A stretch of 64,000 nt of DNA from Nakamurella endophytica (GTDB lineage: Bacteria; Actinomycetota; Actinomycetes; Mycobacteriales; Nakamurellaceae). Under the pieces are notes generated by a model. It was not told the DNA's origin. It searched no databases and saw nothing but the letters and a program-made list of their open reading frames with translations. The position numbers and the translations under genes are program-made. Of the stretch, positions 53,560-63,130 are shown in pieces. The first letter of the stretch is position 1; the number at the start of each line of letters is the position of its first letter. The stretch lies in the NCBI RefSeq assembly GCF_014646215.1, contig NZ_BMNA01000006.1:103352-167351 (forward strand), given 5' to 3'.

Positions 53560-55710
53560 GTGGCGGAGTCGCTACCGGACGGCCGGAGCGGCAGCGGCGC
53601 GGTCGTCGCGCGGGCACCCGGGCACCCGGCCACCGGGCGCCAGCCGTTGCTGCACGATGCGGTGACGTCGCTGCGGTCCCCGACGACGGTGTTGTCCGGC
53701 GCCGACGGGCAGATCGGGGCGGCGCCGGCCCACGGCGTGTACTGCGCGGACCTGAGGGTGCTCCGCTCCGCGTGGGTCGCCGTGGACGGGACGGCGCCGG
53801 AACCCGTGTCCGGGGCCGTCTCCGCCGCGGACACCGCCGAGTTCGTCGGCGTCCTGCGGTGGCTCGGCAATCCGGGTGCGGATCCCACGGTGTGGCTGCG
53901 GCGCCGGCGGACCGCCCGGGTGGACGGCATGGCCGAGACCCTCACCCTGGTCAACGCCTCCACGGTGCCGGTGGCCGCCGAGCTGACGCTGACGCTCGCC
54001 GCCGACCTGGCGGAGATGGACCGGGTCAAGTCCGGCGACGCGACGGTGGACCGGCCGCTGCGCGTGGAGGACGGCGCGGTGTCGGTGCGCGGCCCGCACG
54101 TCGGTGTCGTGGTGAGCGCTCCCGGGGCATCGGTGGCGATCGCCGAGGACCCGGCCGGGGCGGACGCCGCCACCGGCACCGTCGCCGCCGTGGGCTGGAC
54201 GGTCACCGTGCCGCCGCGGTCCGAGCAGGCGGTGAACTGGTTGGTGCGGGTGCTCGACGCCGGAGCGGTGGTGGTCCCGCCGACCGGCGCCGCGGCCGTG
54301 CTGCCCGAGGTGTCCGCGGACGACCGGCGTCTCGGGCCGCTGGTGGCGCGGTCCGTGCAGGACCTGGCCGCGCTGCGGATGGCGACACCGCAGTCACCGG
54401 AGGACGTCTTCTACGCCGCCGGCAGCCCGTGGTACCTCACGCTGTTCGGCCGGGACTCGCTCTGGGCGGCGCGGATGACGCTGCCGCTGGGCACGGAAGC
54501 GGCCGCCGGCACCCTCCGCACGCTGGCCGCCCGCCAGGGCGACCGCGAGGACGAGCGCACCGCCAGCCAGCCCGGGAAGATCCTGCACGAGGTGCGCCGC
54601 CCGCTGGTCGCGGCCGACGGCGGCCCGGCCGAGGGCTTCCTGCCGCCGGTCTACTACGGCACCGTCGACGCCACCCCGCTGTGGGTCTGCCTGCTCGCCG
54701 ACGCCTGGCGCTGGGGGATGCCCGCCGACGAGGTGGCGGCGCTGCTGCCGGCGGCCGAACGCGCGCTGGACTGGTTGCGCCGGGACGGCGACCAGGACGG
54801 CGACGGCTTCCTGGAGTACATCGACCGGTCCGGCCGGGGCCTGGCCAACCAGGGTTGGAAGGACTCCTCGGACGCGGTCCGGTTCGCCGACGGGCGCATC
54901 GCCCGGGGTCCGGTCGCGCTGGCCGAGGTGCAGGGCTACGCCTACCAGGCGGCGACCGCCGGTGCCGCGCTGCTCGACGCCTTCGGCCGGCCCGGCGCCG
55001 ACGAGTGGCGCCGCTACGCGGCGGACCTGGCCGTGCGGTTCCGCGAGCGGTTCTGGACCGCCGACGACCTCGGCCGGTACCCGGTGCTGGCGCTGGACGG
55101 CGACAAGCGCCCGGTCGATGCCCCGGCATCCAACATGGGGCACCTGCTGGGCACCGGGATCCTGTCCGCGCCGGAGTCCCTGGCCGTCGCGGACCGGCTG
55201 GTGCACCCGTCGATGTCGAGCGGCTTCGGCGTGCGCACCATGTCCTCGGCCGCCGGCGGGTACTCGCCGCTGAGCTACCACTGCGGCTCGGTGTGGCCGC
55301 ACGACACGGCGATCGCCCTGCACGGGTTGCTGCAGGACGGGCACGTGCGCCAGGCGGCCGAGGTCGTGGCCGGGTTGCTCGCGGCGGGCGAGGCCTTCGA
55401 CGGCCGCTACCCGGAGCTGTTCGCCGGCTTCGACGCGGCCGACCTGCCCACCCCGGTGCCGTACCCGGCGTCCTGCCGTCCGCAGGCGTGGTCGGCGGCG
55501 GCGGCCGTGGTGCTGGTGCGGGCGCTGCTGGGACTGGACGTCGACGTGCCCGCGGGCCGCATCCGGCTGCGCCCGCTCCCGGTGGCCGGCGCGCTGGACG
55601 TGCGGGGGCTGCGGGTGGCCGGGGAGCGCTTCGGGGTCCGCGTGGACGCGGACGGCACGGTCCGCGACGTCGACTACGCGGGCCAGCTGGACGTCGTGAT
55701 CGGGTCCTGA
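53560..55710 (+). CDS. Amylo-alpha-1,6-glucosidase-type glycogen-debranching protein
   Basis: 716 residues. The N-terminal half is a beta-rich domain (GDE_N-type: GVYCADLRVLRSAWVAVDG and VWLRRRRTARVDGMAETLTLVNAS). The C-terminal half is an (alpha/alpha)6 barrel with GSPWYLTLFGRDSLWAARMTLP (Arg-Asp), FLPPVYYGTVDATPLWVCLL, RGLANQGWKDSSDAV and HCGSVWPHDTAIALHGL. These are typical of bacterial glycogen-debranching GH15/GH63-like proteins. It would trim alpha-1,6 branches of imported or stored glucans. It is divergent from lacI and overlaps the 3' end of the opposite-strand gene by 37 bp. Confidence 0.88.
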   Translation: MAESLPDGRSGSGAVVARAPGHPATGRQPLLHDAVTSLRSPTTVLSGADGQIGAAPAHGVYCADLRVLRSAWVAVDGTAPEPVSGAVSAADTAEFVGVLRWLGNPGADPTVWLRRRRTARVDGMAETLTLVNASTVPVAAELTLTLAADLAEMDRVKSGDATVDRPLRVEDGAVSVRGPHVGVVVSAPGASVAIAEDPAGADAATGTVAAVGWTVTVPPRSEQAVNWLVRVLDAGAVVVPPTGAAAVLPEVSADDRRLGPLVARSVQDLAALRMATPQSPEDVFYAAGSPWYLTLFGRDSLWAARMTLPLGTEAAAGTLRTLAARQGDREDERTASQPGKILHEVRRPLVAADGGPAEGFLPPVYYGTVDATPLWVCLLADAWRWGMPADEVAALLPAAERALDWLRRDGDQDGDGFLEYIDRSGRGLANQGWKDSSDAVRFADGRIARGPVALAEVQGYAYQAATAGAALLDAFGRPGADEWRRYAADLAVRFRERFWTADDLGRYPVLALDGDKRPVDAPASNMGHLLGTGILSAPESLAVADRLVHPSMSSGFGVRTMSSAAGGYSPLSYHCGSVWPHDTAIALHGLLQDGHVRQAAEVVAGLLAAGEAFDGRYPELFAGFDAADLPTPVPYPASCRPQAWSAAAAVVLVRALLGLDVDVPAGRIRLRPLPVAGALDVRGLRVAGERFGVRVDADGTVRDVDYAGQLDVVIGS

Positions 55711-58379
55711 CCCGCGCGCTGGACCAGCCGGCGGAGCGCCTCCGCGCCCTCCTCGGAGGCCTCGGCCGACGTTCCGGCGGCCCGCGCCGGCGCGCCGGTG
55801 AGAGCGGCGAGCAGCTCGGCCTCCGGGAGCGGCCGACCCAGGTGGAAGCCCTGGGCCAGCCGGCAGTGCTTGTCCAGCAACCAGGTCGCCTGCTCCGGCG
55901 TCTCGACGCCTTCGGCGACCACCGCCATGTCCAGTGCCGCGCCGATGGCCAGGATGCCGCGGATCACCGCCTCGCAGGCGGGGTCGTTGCCGATGCCGGC
56001 GACGAAGTTGACGTCCACCTTCAGCAAGTCCACGGGCAGCTCGGTGAGCCGCGCGAGACTGCTGTACCCGGTGCCGACGTCGTCGATGGCGAAGCGGACG
56101 CCCAACTGCTGCAACCGGTCCAGGTCCGCCCGGACCGCGCCCTCCAGGGTCGGCGCCTGGGTCTCGGTGAGCTCGAGCACCATCAGGCCGGGCGGGATCC
56201 CGTGCCGCTCCAGCGCTTCGGTGACGCTGCGGTGCAGCCCGCCGCTCTGCATCTGCCGTCCGGACACGTTGACGTGCACCTCGGGCGTGCTGGACCCGCA
56301 GCGGCTCAGCCAGTCCGCGGCCATCCGGCACGACTCGTCCAGGGCCCACTCGCCGAGCCCGACCACCAGGTCGCTGTCCTCGGCGACGTCCAGGAAATCG
56401 CCGGGCCCGAGCAGGGTGCCGCTGGGGTGGCGCCAGCGCAGCAGCAGCTCGACGCCGACGACGTGCTGGGTGGCCAGGTCGACGATCGGCTGGCCCCACA
56501 GCTGCAGCCCGCGGCCGCCGGCGTTGAGCGCGTCGCGCAGCTCGCCGTCGATCCGGATGCGCCGCACGGCCGCGTTGTGCCGCTCGTCGCCGGCCGGCAG
56601 GTGGTGCGCGTCCAACCGGATCCGGCCCTTGCCCGCCCGCTTGCCCGCGTACATGGCCTCGTCCGCCCAGGCCATCATCTGTTGCGGGGTGCAGTCCGGC
56701 ACCGACAGCGCGACGCCGATGCTGCCGCCGACGGCGAACGTGTACTCGCCGATGTGGTGCGGCTCGTGCAGCCGCGCCAGGATGCGCTCGGCGATGCGCA
56801 CCGCGGCGGCGTCGTCGTGGATCTCCGGGCAGACCACCACGAACTCGTCGCCGCCCAGCCGGGAGACCGTGTCGCCGGGCCGGGTCGCGCCGCGCAGCCG
56901 GTCCGCCACCTCGACCAGGGTGTGGTCGCCTGCGGCGTGGCCGGCGGTGTCGTTGACGGCCTTGAAGTCGTCCAGGTCGATGTACATGACCGCGACCCGG
57001 GACCGGGTCCGGCCGGACGCCGACAGCGCGTGGTCGATGCGGTCCATCAGCAGGGCGCGGTTGGGCAGCTGGGTCAGGTTGTCGTGGAGCGCCAGGTGGG
57101 TGAGCCGGGCCTCGAAGTCCTTGCGGACGGTGATGTCCTCGACCTGCGCCACCATCGATCGCCCGACCACCGGGTCGGTCGTCTCGTTCAGGTGCAGCAG
57201 GATCCAGATGTCGTGCCCGTCCTTGGCGACCCAGCGGCGCTCCGGGCTCATCTCGACATCGCGGTGGCGCAGCACGTTTGCGATCCGCTGGTCGTAGAGC
57301 TTGCGGTGCTCCGGGTGCACCAGGTCTCGCAGGGTCATCCCGAGCAGCTCGTCCTCGGAGTACCCGGTCAGCCGGCTCAGCGCCGGGTTGACCCGGAGGA
57401 ACTTCCCCACCGTCGAGCGCTCCAGGCTGATCAGCATCATGCCGTTCGGCGCCGACTCGAAGGTGTCGCGGAACTGGCGCTCGCTGGCCTGCAGCTCGGC
57501 CTGCGTCTCGGACAGCGCGGTGATGTCGGTGCCGACCTTGACGTAGCCCTCGATCGTGCCGGCCTCGCTGCGCACCGCGCCGGTGGAGTCCAGGACCCGC
57601 AGACGCCGGCCGTCTGCGGCCAGGTAGGTGCACTCCACCGAGCGCGCGCCCGGGCCGCTGTGCGCGTCCGCGGACCGATCCAGCATGGTCCGGAAGGCTG
57701 CGTCCGCGTCCGGCCCGCCGAACAGCTCGACCAGCTCCGCCGGATCGTGCAGCTCGACGGCGTTGCGGCCGACCATCTCGTCGGCAGGGCGGCCGAGCAG
57801 CTCCTCGGCGCCGGAGTTCCAGGCGATGACCCGCCCCTCGACATCCAGCGCCAGCACGGCCTGCGGGGTGGCCCCGAGGACGCCGGTCAAGAGCTGCAGG
57901 GCCCGGCGGAACTCGCGCGCCGTCGCGTTGAGCTCGGTGACGTCCTGGACACAGCCGATCATCAGGGCGCCGCCGCCCCGCTCCTCGACCCGGAAGCGGG
58001 CCAGCATCTGCCGGGTCCGGCCGCCCATCTCCAGGCGGAAGTCCTGGGTGGTGTCCCGCCCGGTCTCCCTGGCGATCTCGAACGCCAGGCCCATCTCCTG
58101 CGCGTCCTCGGCGGGCAGCAGCGCGCGCAGCTCGTCGACGTGCAGCGGCGGCAGCTCCGGGGACCGGCCGAAGATCCGGTACATCATCGGGGACCAGGAC
58201 ATCTCCCTGGTCCGCAGGTCGTACCGCCAGCTGCCGACCTTGGCCAGGTCCTCGGCGTTGCGCAGCGAGTCGGCGTTGTCCTTGGCCCACTGGAGCGCGC
58301 CAGCCAGCTCGAGCTCGAGCTCGGCAATGCGGCGATCCCGGTCGTCGAGCACGGCCAGGGGGTCGTCGCGGGTCGTCAT
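55674..58379 (-). CDS. PAS-PAS-PAS GGDEF-EAL cyclic-di-GMP enzyme
   Basis: 901 residues. Three PAS-type sensors (around residues 45-150, 165-300 and 310-430) contain GSWRYDLRTREMSWS, PQAVLALDVEGRVIAWNSGAEELLG and FRDTFESAPNGMMLI blocks. The GGDEF domain keeps the full LGGDEFVVV site, so cyclase activity is possible. The EAL domain begins GVELLLRWRHP (ELL for EAL) but keeps the later catalytic residues VNVSGRQ, LELTET, IDDVGTGYSS, LKVDVNF and VAEGVET. Both activities therefore look possible. No membrane segments are seen. It overlaps the glucosidase 3' end by 37 bp. Confidence 0.9.
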   Translation of the reverse strand: MTTRDDPLAVLDDRDRRIAELELELAGALQWAKDNADSLRNAEDLAKVGSWRYDLRTREMSWSPMMYRIFGRSPELPPLHVDELRALLPAEDAQEMGLAFEIARETGRDTTQDFRLEMGGRTRQMLARFRVEERGGGALMIGCVQDVTELNATAREFRRALQLLTGVLGATPQAVLALDVEGRVIAWNSGAEELLGRPADEMVGRNAVELHDPAELVELFGGPDADAAFRTMLDRSADAHSGPGARSVECTYLAADGRRLRVLDSTGAVRSEAGTIEGYVKVGTDITALSETQAELQASERQFRDTFESAPNGMMLISLERSTVGKFLRVNPALSRLTGYSEDELLGMTLRDLVHPEHRKLYDQRIANVLRHRDVEMSPERRWVAKDGHDIWILLHLNETTDPVVGRSMVAQVEDITVRKDFEARLTHLALHDNLTQLPNRALLMDRIDHALSASGRTRSRVAVMYIDLDDFKAVNDTAGHAAGDHTLVEVADRLRGATRPGDTVSRLGGDEFVVVCPEIHDDAAAVRIAERILARLHEPHHIGEYTFAVGGSIGVALSVPDCTPQQMMAWADEAMYAGKRAGKGRIRLDAHHLPAGDERHNAAVRRIRIDGELRDALNAGGRGLQLWGQPIVDLATQHVVGVELLLRWRHPSGTLLGPGDFLDVAEDSDLVVGLGEWALDESCRMAADWLSRCGSSTPEVHVNVSGRQMQSGGLHRSVTEALERHGIPPGLMVLELTETQAPTLEGAVRADLDRLQQLGVRFAIDDVGTGYSSLARLTELPVDLLKVDVNFVAGIGNDPACEAVIRGILAIGAALDMAVVAEGVETPEQATWLLDKHCRLAQGFHLGRPLPEAELLAALTGAPARAAGTSAEASEEGAEALRRLVQRAGQDPITTSSWPA

Positions 58380-58700
58380 CCCACCGCGTCCCGTGCGGAG
58401 TTCGGGAACGGGCCCGATCTGTCCATGACGCAAATCCTATGGCCGAGAGAGGGTACGGGAATGATCATCCCGAGATATCACTCGATCCGACCGAAACGGT
58501 CCGTACCGTCCTCACCCAGGGTCGGGACAGGGCCGGGTGGACGCCCGACGCGCCTAGCGGAAGCGCCGCACGACCGCCTCCTGACCACGGAGGGTGACGT
58601 CTCTCGGTCGGTGGGTGTCGGTGGGTGACCGGTGTGCGCCTCCGACCGGCACGGTCGGCGCGCTGATGCCGCCCCGGTCGGCGTGCGGTTGAATCCCTGC
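58380..58700. promoter_or_regulatory. Divergent region between the GGDEF-EAL gene and pgm
   Basis: 321 bp with no gene. CGGGA-a-TGATCA-TCCCG (58456-58472) is a near-perfect dyad in a locally AT-rich stretch, and ACGGT-CCGT-ACCGT (58496-58509) is a second dyad. A 10-bp direct repeat TCGGTGGGTG lies at 58608-58617 and 58618-58627, near the pgm start. These may be operators for either gene. Confidence 0.4.
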
Positions 58701-60338
58701 ATGGACCCGCGCGCAGGGCAGCCCGCCCAGGCCAGTGACCTCGTCGACGTCGACGCCCTGGTGGCGGCGTACGAGGACCTCCACCCCGACGTCTCCGATC
58801 CGGCCCAGAAGGTGGTGTTCGGGACGTCCGGGCACCGGGGGTCGGCGCTGGACACCGCGTTCAACCGCGACCACATCCTCGCCATTACCCAGGCCATCTG
58901 CGAGTACCGCGCGTCGCAGGGCACCGACGGGCCGCTCTACCTGGGTGCGGACACCCACGCCCTGTCCGCGCCGGCGACCAGCACCGCGCTCGAGGTGCTC
59001 GCGGCCAACGGGGTCACGGTCATGCTCGACGCCAACGACGGCTACACGCCGACACCGGCGGTGTCGCACGCGATCCTCAAGGCCAACCGGGGCCGCACCA
59101 GCCGGCTGGCCGACGGCATCGTCGTCACGCCGAGCCACAACCCGCCGCGGGACGGCGGGTTCAAGTACAACCCGCCGAACGGCGGCCCCGCCGACACCGA
59201 CGCCACCTCCGTGATCGCGGCCCGGGCCAACGAGCTGCTGGCCGCGGGGCTCGACGGGGTGCGGCGGATGCCGTACGAGGCGGCGCGGAACGCGGACACC
59301 ACCGGCTACTACGACTTCCTGTCCTCCTACGTCGGCGACCTGGACGCGGTGCTGGACATCGACGCGATCCGGTCGGCCGGGGTGCACATCGGCGCCGACC
59401 CGCTGGGCGGGGCGTCGGTGGCCTACTGGGAGGCGATCACCGAGCGGCTGCGGCTGGACCTGACCGTGGTGAACACCGTCGTCGACCCGGCGTGGAGCTT
59501 CATGACGCTGGACTGGGACGGCAAGATCCGGATGGACTGCTCGTCGCCCTACGCCATGGCCTCGCTGGTGCAGCGCGCCGGTGAGTTCGACATCGCCACC
59601 GGCAACGACGCCGACGCCGACCGGCACGGCGTCGTCACCCCGGACGCCGGGCTGATGAACCCGAACCACTACCTCACGGTCGCCATCGACTACCTGTACC
59701 GCAACCGGGCCGAGTGGCCCGCCGACGCCGGTGTCGGCAAGACCTTGGTGTCGTCGTCGATGATCGACCGGGTCACCGCGGACCTGGGCCGACGGCTGGT
59801 CGAGGTGCCGGTGGGCTTCAAGTGGTTCGTGCCGGGCCTGATCGACGGATCGATCGGCTTCGGCGGCGAGGAGTCGGCCGGGGCGTCGTTCCTGCGCCGC
59901 CGCGGGACGGTGTGGACGACGGACAAGGACGGCATCCTGCTCGCCCTGCTGGCCTCGGAGATCCGTGCGGTGTCCGGGAAGTCGCCGTCCGAGCGTTACC
60001 GCGAGCTGACCGAGCGGTTCGGCGACCCGGCGTACGCCCGGGTGGACGCGCCAGCGAGCAAGCCGGAGAAGGCCAAGCTGGCCAAGCTGTCGCCGGACGA
60101 CGTCACCGCGGACACCCTGGCGGGGGAGCGGATCACCGGCAAGCTGGTGAACGCGCCGGGCAACGACGCGCCGATCGGCGGCCTCAAGGTCACCACCGAG
60201 AACGCCTGGTTCGCCGCCCGCCCGTCCGGGACCGAGGACGTCTACAAGATCTACGCGGAGTCGTTCCGCGGGCCCGAGCACCTGGCGCAGGTGCAGGAGC
60301 AGGCCCGGGAGGTCGTGTCGGCGGCGCTGGCCGGCTGA
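58701..60338 (+). CDS. pgm: Phosphoglucomutase (alpha-D-glucose phosphate-specific)
   Basis: 545 residues, the usual length. [16 protein letters not shown] marks the N-terminal phosphate loop, and the catalytic phospho-Ser is in [22 protein letters not shown]. The metal loop is [20 protein letters not shown] follows, and the C-terminal [16 protein letters not shown] loop binds the phosphate of the substrate. It interconverts glucose-1-phosphate and glucose-6-phosphate and so links glycogen and polysaccharide synthesis to glycolysis. The ATG has no clear ribosome binding site. It is divergent from the GGDEF-EAL gene. Confidence 0.95.
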   Translation: MDPRAGQPAQASDLVDVDALVAAYEDLHPDVSDPAQKVVFGTSGHRGSALDTAFNRDHILAITQAICEYRASQGTDGPLYLGADTHALSAPATSTALEVLAANGVTVMLDANDGYTPTPAVSHAILKANRGRTSRLADGIVVTPSHNPPRDGGFKYNPPNGGPADTDATSVIAARANELLAAGLDGVRRMPYEAARNADTTGYYDFLSSYVGDLDAVLDIDAIRSAGVHIGADPLGGASVAYWEAITERLRLDLTVVNTVVDPAWSFMTLDWDGKIRMDCSSPYAMASLVQRAGEFDIATGNDADADRHGVVTPDAGLMNPNHYLTVAIDYLYRNRAEWPADAGVGKTLVSSSMIDRVTADLGRRLVEVPVGFKWFVPGLIDGSIGFGGEESAGASFLRRRGTVWTTDKDGILLALLASEIRAVSGKSPSERYRELTERFGDPAYARVDAPASKPEKAKLAKLSPDDVTADTLAGERITGKLVNAPGNDAPIGGLKVTTENAWFAARPSGTEDVYKIYAESFRGPEHLAQVQEQAREVVSAALAG

Positions 60339-60443
60339 CCGGGCGCGGGGCGGCCGCGGCGGCGTGCCATCATCGGCAGGGTCGCGCGGGCGGCCGCCGG
60401 GAGCGTCGCGGACCGCGGCGCCCGGCACGGTCGAGGAGGATCC

Positions 60444-61139
60444 ATGGTCGACGAGAACGCCGAGCACAACGTCAGTTTCCCCAGCGGCGGCGGCGAGGCG
60501 TTCGGCTTCCTGACCGTCCCGGAGTCCGGTGAGGGTCCGGGTGTGGTGGTCATCCAGGAGTGGTGGGGGCTGACGACGCACATCGCCGAGATCACCCGCC
60601 GGCTCGCCGCCGAGGGCTTCGTCGCGCTGGCGCCGGACCTGTACGGCAAGCGCACCACCCACGACGCCGCCGAGGCCAACGACCTCCTGCAGCAGCTGCC
60701 GGTCGACCAGGCCGTCCGGGACCTGGGCGGGGCCGTCGACTTCCTGCTCGACCTGCCGTCGGTGACGTCCTCGACGGTGGGCGCCATCGGCTTCTGCATG
60801 GGCGGAGCCTTCGTGCTGCGGCTGGCCGCGGCGCAGGGCGACCGGGTGTCCGCGGCGGTGCCGTTCTACGGACTGCCCGGGCCGGAGGTCGACTGGAGCG
60901 GGGTCACCGCGGCGGTGCAGGGCCACTACGGGCGGCAGGACCACAGCATCGACCTGGACGCCGTGCAGCAGATGGCCGACACCGTCCGGAAGACCGCTCG
61001 CGGTCCGGTCGAGATCCACGTCTACGACGCCGGTCACGCCTTCTACAACGACGAGAACCTCATCGGCACCTACGATCCGGCGGCCGCCGAGCAGGCCTGG
61101 GGTCGGGCGGTGGCGTTCCTGCGGGAGCACGTGCGCTGA
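60444..61139 (+). CDS. Dienelactone hydrolase family protein
   Basis: 231 residues with an alpha/beta-hydrolase fold. The nucleophile motif is GFCMGGAFVLRLA (Cys in the GxCxG position, typical of dienelactone hydrolases), and the acid/His end is YDAGHAFYND. GVVVIQEWWGLTTHI is the usual early motif (Glu next to Trp-Trp-Gly-Leu). The substrate is not known; the family hydrolyses lactones or other esters. The ATG at 60444 follows GAGGAGG. It is the last gene with high-GC codon use before the acquired-looking island. Confidence 0.9.
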   Translation: MVDENAEHNVSFPSGGGEAFGFLTVPESGEGPGVVVIQEWWGLTTHIAEITRRLAAEGFVALAPDLYGKRTTHDAAEANDLLQQLPVDQAVRDLGGAVDFLLDLPSVTSSTVGAIGFCMGGAFVLRLAAAQGDRVSAAVPFYGLPGPEVDWSGVTAAVQGHYGRQDHSIDLDAVQQMADTVRKTARGPVEIHVYDAGHAFYNDENLIGTYDPAAAEQAWGRAVAFLREHVR

Positions 61140-61241
61140 TGCTGCCGCGATCTCGGGTGGCTTAGGAGGTGGTCGGCCAAAGTCATGTCCGGCTTGCTTC
61201 ATCACCAAATCCGGTGTTCAACGCGTTTGATATCGCTCCGC

Positions 61242-61360
61242 TGCCACGTTCCCGCGGTCACAGTGGTGGCGACCCAACCGCAGCGTGGCCGTCTAGGGCT
61301 ACCGCCACGAGCAATCGGATGGGAACCATCCGCAGGATGAGCCAAGTGGCCGTGAGGCCA
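61242..61360 (+). ncRNA. Hairpin-rich leader before the reverse transcriptase (candidate structured RNA)
   Basis: Four stem-loops follow one another. GCCAC (61243-61247) pairs with GTGGC (61266-61270). CGTGGC (61284-61289) pairs with GCCACG (61304-61309). CGGATGG (61316-61322) pairs with CCATCCG (61326-61332) over a GAA loop. TGGCC (61347-61351) pairs with GGCCA (61356-61360) over a GNRA-type GTGA tetraloop. Several defence-associated reverse transcriptases work with a non-coding RNA encoded just upstream, so this could be the template or cofactor RNA. No coding sequence fits well here. Whether it is transcribed separately cannot be seen. Confidence 0.45.
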
Positions 61361-61380
61361 ATCTGGGCTAACGTGCTGCA

Positions 61381-62925
61381 ATGAAGCTCGATACGGCCCT
61401 TGCACGAGGCTACCTCCCCCAGGAGCTCCCGCCCTGCTTCAGTTCGGTGACGTTCGCGGCGGCAGCTGCTTCGCTCACCTTGCCGCCGGATCGGGAATGG
61501 ACGTCGCCGGCACGCTTCAGTTTGGTACGAGCAGGTGGTCTACGTCGGTCAGCGGAAATACCAAACCCGTTCAGCCACCTGTTTGTAGCTCGGGAATGTT
61601 GCGACAATTGGTCGCAATTGCAGCGCCTCACGGCCGGTAGTGCGATTTCGATCAGTCGACCAGTACGCGGCGCGAGCCCGAGATCTGTGAAGTACTTCCG
61701 TCCCATCGAGTCCTGGAGTAGGGAGCTTGTTACACGAATGCCGGGGGGGCGGGTGACGCTCAAGACGGACATAAGTCAGTTCTACCCGTCGGTCTATACA
61801 CACGCGGTGGACTGGGCAATCCGTGGCAAGCAGCGTGCGAAGCGAGACTTGAGGGCGTCGGGGCTCGGTCCACGGCTTGACCGATTGCTTCGCAATTCGC
61901 GCAGTGGACAGACGATTGGACTATCGGTCGGACCCGACACGTCGTGGCTTATTGCTGAAGTGGTACTAGCGCGGATCGATCGGGAACTCGTCGCCAAGTT
62001 CCCGCGGTTGACGCGTCGCTGCGCCCGGTTTGGTGACGATATGACGTTTTATGCGGCCTCCTACGACGAGGCGCATGACGTCCTAGCAACTTACCAAGGA
62101 CTCCTCCTTGATTACGAACTTGCGCTCAATCCGACCAAGGTGGCCGTGATTGATGGCCTGGATCCCGTAGAACCTCGCTGGATTCGCCGCTTGCGGGCAC
62201 ACCGATACCGAAGCGATTCGGACACCAATCTTGCTACGGATATAGTTGACCTTTTTGACTCGGCGTTCGATGAGCGGCAGCGATTCGCCACCCAAGGCGT
62301 ACTAAGTTATGCCATTATGCGCTGTAATCCCTTCCCGGGAGGGCCCACGAGTTGGCCCCTATTCCGCGACCTTGTCTTGGCTGCAGCGGGCTTAGAGCCC
62401 AGTACCCTCAGACACTCGTACGAGGTGCTCCGTTTCGCGAAGGATCGCGGACTGCCGGTCAACGACGACCGAGTAGCAGAGGTCATGAACGAGCTTCTCG
62501 TACGACACGGTCAACTGGGACGAGGATACGAAGTGGCTTGGATTCTTTTCATGATGCGAGAACTAGACGTTCGACTTGAAAACGAAAGCGCGGAAGTGGT
62601 ATCTCACGTCAACGACGCTTGCTCTCTCGTAATCCTTCGGGATCTCTGTGAGCAGTCTCCGCACTTGCGCGCGTCCGTTGACTTCGATCAGGCTACACGT
62701 CGTGCTGAGGCAGAAGGCGCACTTTCTGGCAGTGATTGGTTAATGGCGTACGAGTTCCGGCGCAACAAGTGGGCTAGGCCTTGCAGGTGGGACAAGTCGC
62801 CGTCTTGGAAAGCCCTACATTCAGCTGATGTCTCGTTTTACGTGCCAATGCGCAGGATGCCGAAGCCCAAGCTACGGCGGTGGAAGCCTCAGTTCCTCAA
62901 CGCTTGGCCATATCCGGTGCGGTAG
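61381..62925 (+). CDS. Abi/UG-type reverse transcriptase (candidate antiviral DRT system)
   Basis: 514 residues with codon use and GC content clearly unlike the rest of the window. RT motifs are in order: IPNPFSHLFV near residue 61, motif A LKTDISQFYPSVY with Asp130, motif B GLSVGPDTSWLIAEVVLARID, motif C RFGDDMTFY with Asp219-Asp220 and motif D LNPTKVAVIDG. The GPDTS motif B and a long helical C-terminal half (residues ~265-514) without maturase or endonuclease domains match Abi/UG-type RTs linked to phage defence. The exact class is not resolved. The ATG lacks a ribosome binding site; TAACGT six bases before it could be a -10 for a leaderless message. Confidence 0.85.
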   Translation: MKLDTALARGYLPQELPPCFSSVTFAAAAASLTLPPDREWTSPARFSLVRAGGLRRSAEIPNPFSHLFVARECCDNWSQLQRLTAGSAISISRPVRGASPRSVKYFRPIESWSRELVTRMPGGRVTLKTDISQFYPSVYTHAVDWAIRGKQRAKRDLRASGLGPRLDRLLRNSRSGQTIGLSVGPDTSWLIAEVVLARIDRELVAKFPRLTRRCARFGDDMTFYAASYDEAHDVLATYQGLLLDYELALNPTKVAVIDGLDPVEPRWIRRLRAHRYRSDSDTNLATDIVDLFDSAFDERQRFATQGVLSYAIMRCNPFPGGPTSWPLFRDLVLAAAGLEPSTLRHSYEVLRFAKDRGLPVNDDRVAEVMNELLVRHGQLGRGYEVAWILFMMRELDVRLENESAEVVSHVNDACSLVILRDLCEQSPHLRASVDFDQATRRAEAEGALSGSDWLMAYEFRRNKWARPCRWDKSPSWKALHSADVSFYVPMRRMPKPKLRRWKPQFLNAWPYPVR

Positions 62926-63097
62926 GCCTCAGAGCCGTCATATGAGGCGGAAGTTGCTCCGTCAACCTGAGGAGGCGCCCTGACAGCAATGAGAGGATAG
63001 CCTGGTAGTTGCTCCCATCGCTGAGTGGCGGCAACGAGTTCGCCCCACTCTGGCCGCGTCAGGCTGACCTTTGCGGCTCAACAGTGCGTCATTGTCA

Positions 63098-63130
63098 ATT
63101 GGCGGCTCGACGCCAATAGGGTTGTATAGT
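63098..63130 (+). promoter_or_regulatory. Inverted repeat and -10-like element upstream of fic
   Basis: ATTGGCG (63098-63104) and CGCCAAT (63111-63117) form a perfect 7-bp inverted repeat. TATAGT (63125-63130) lies 7 bases later and 53 bases before the fic GTG, a good -10 hexamer. The repeat would cover the -35 to -10 spacer, so it may be an operator that represses the fic gene. Confidence 0.5.

Noticed and set aside
51579..58628. 2349-codon open frame on the plus strand
   Set aside because: It crosses the opposite-strand binding protein, LacI and GGDEF-EAL genes and is an out-of-frame shadow of the glucosidase gene; it arises from very high GC.
61169..61384. 71-codon open frame before the RT gene
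   Set aside because: It has no ribosome binding site and no family resemblance, and it overlaps the hairpin-rich leader.
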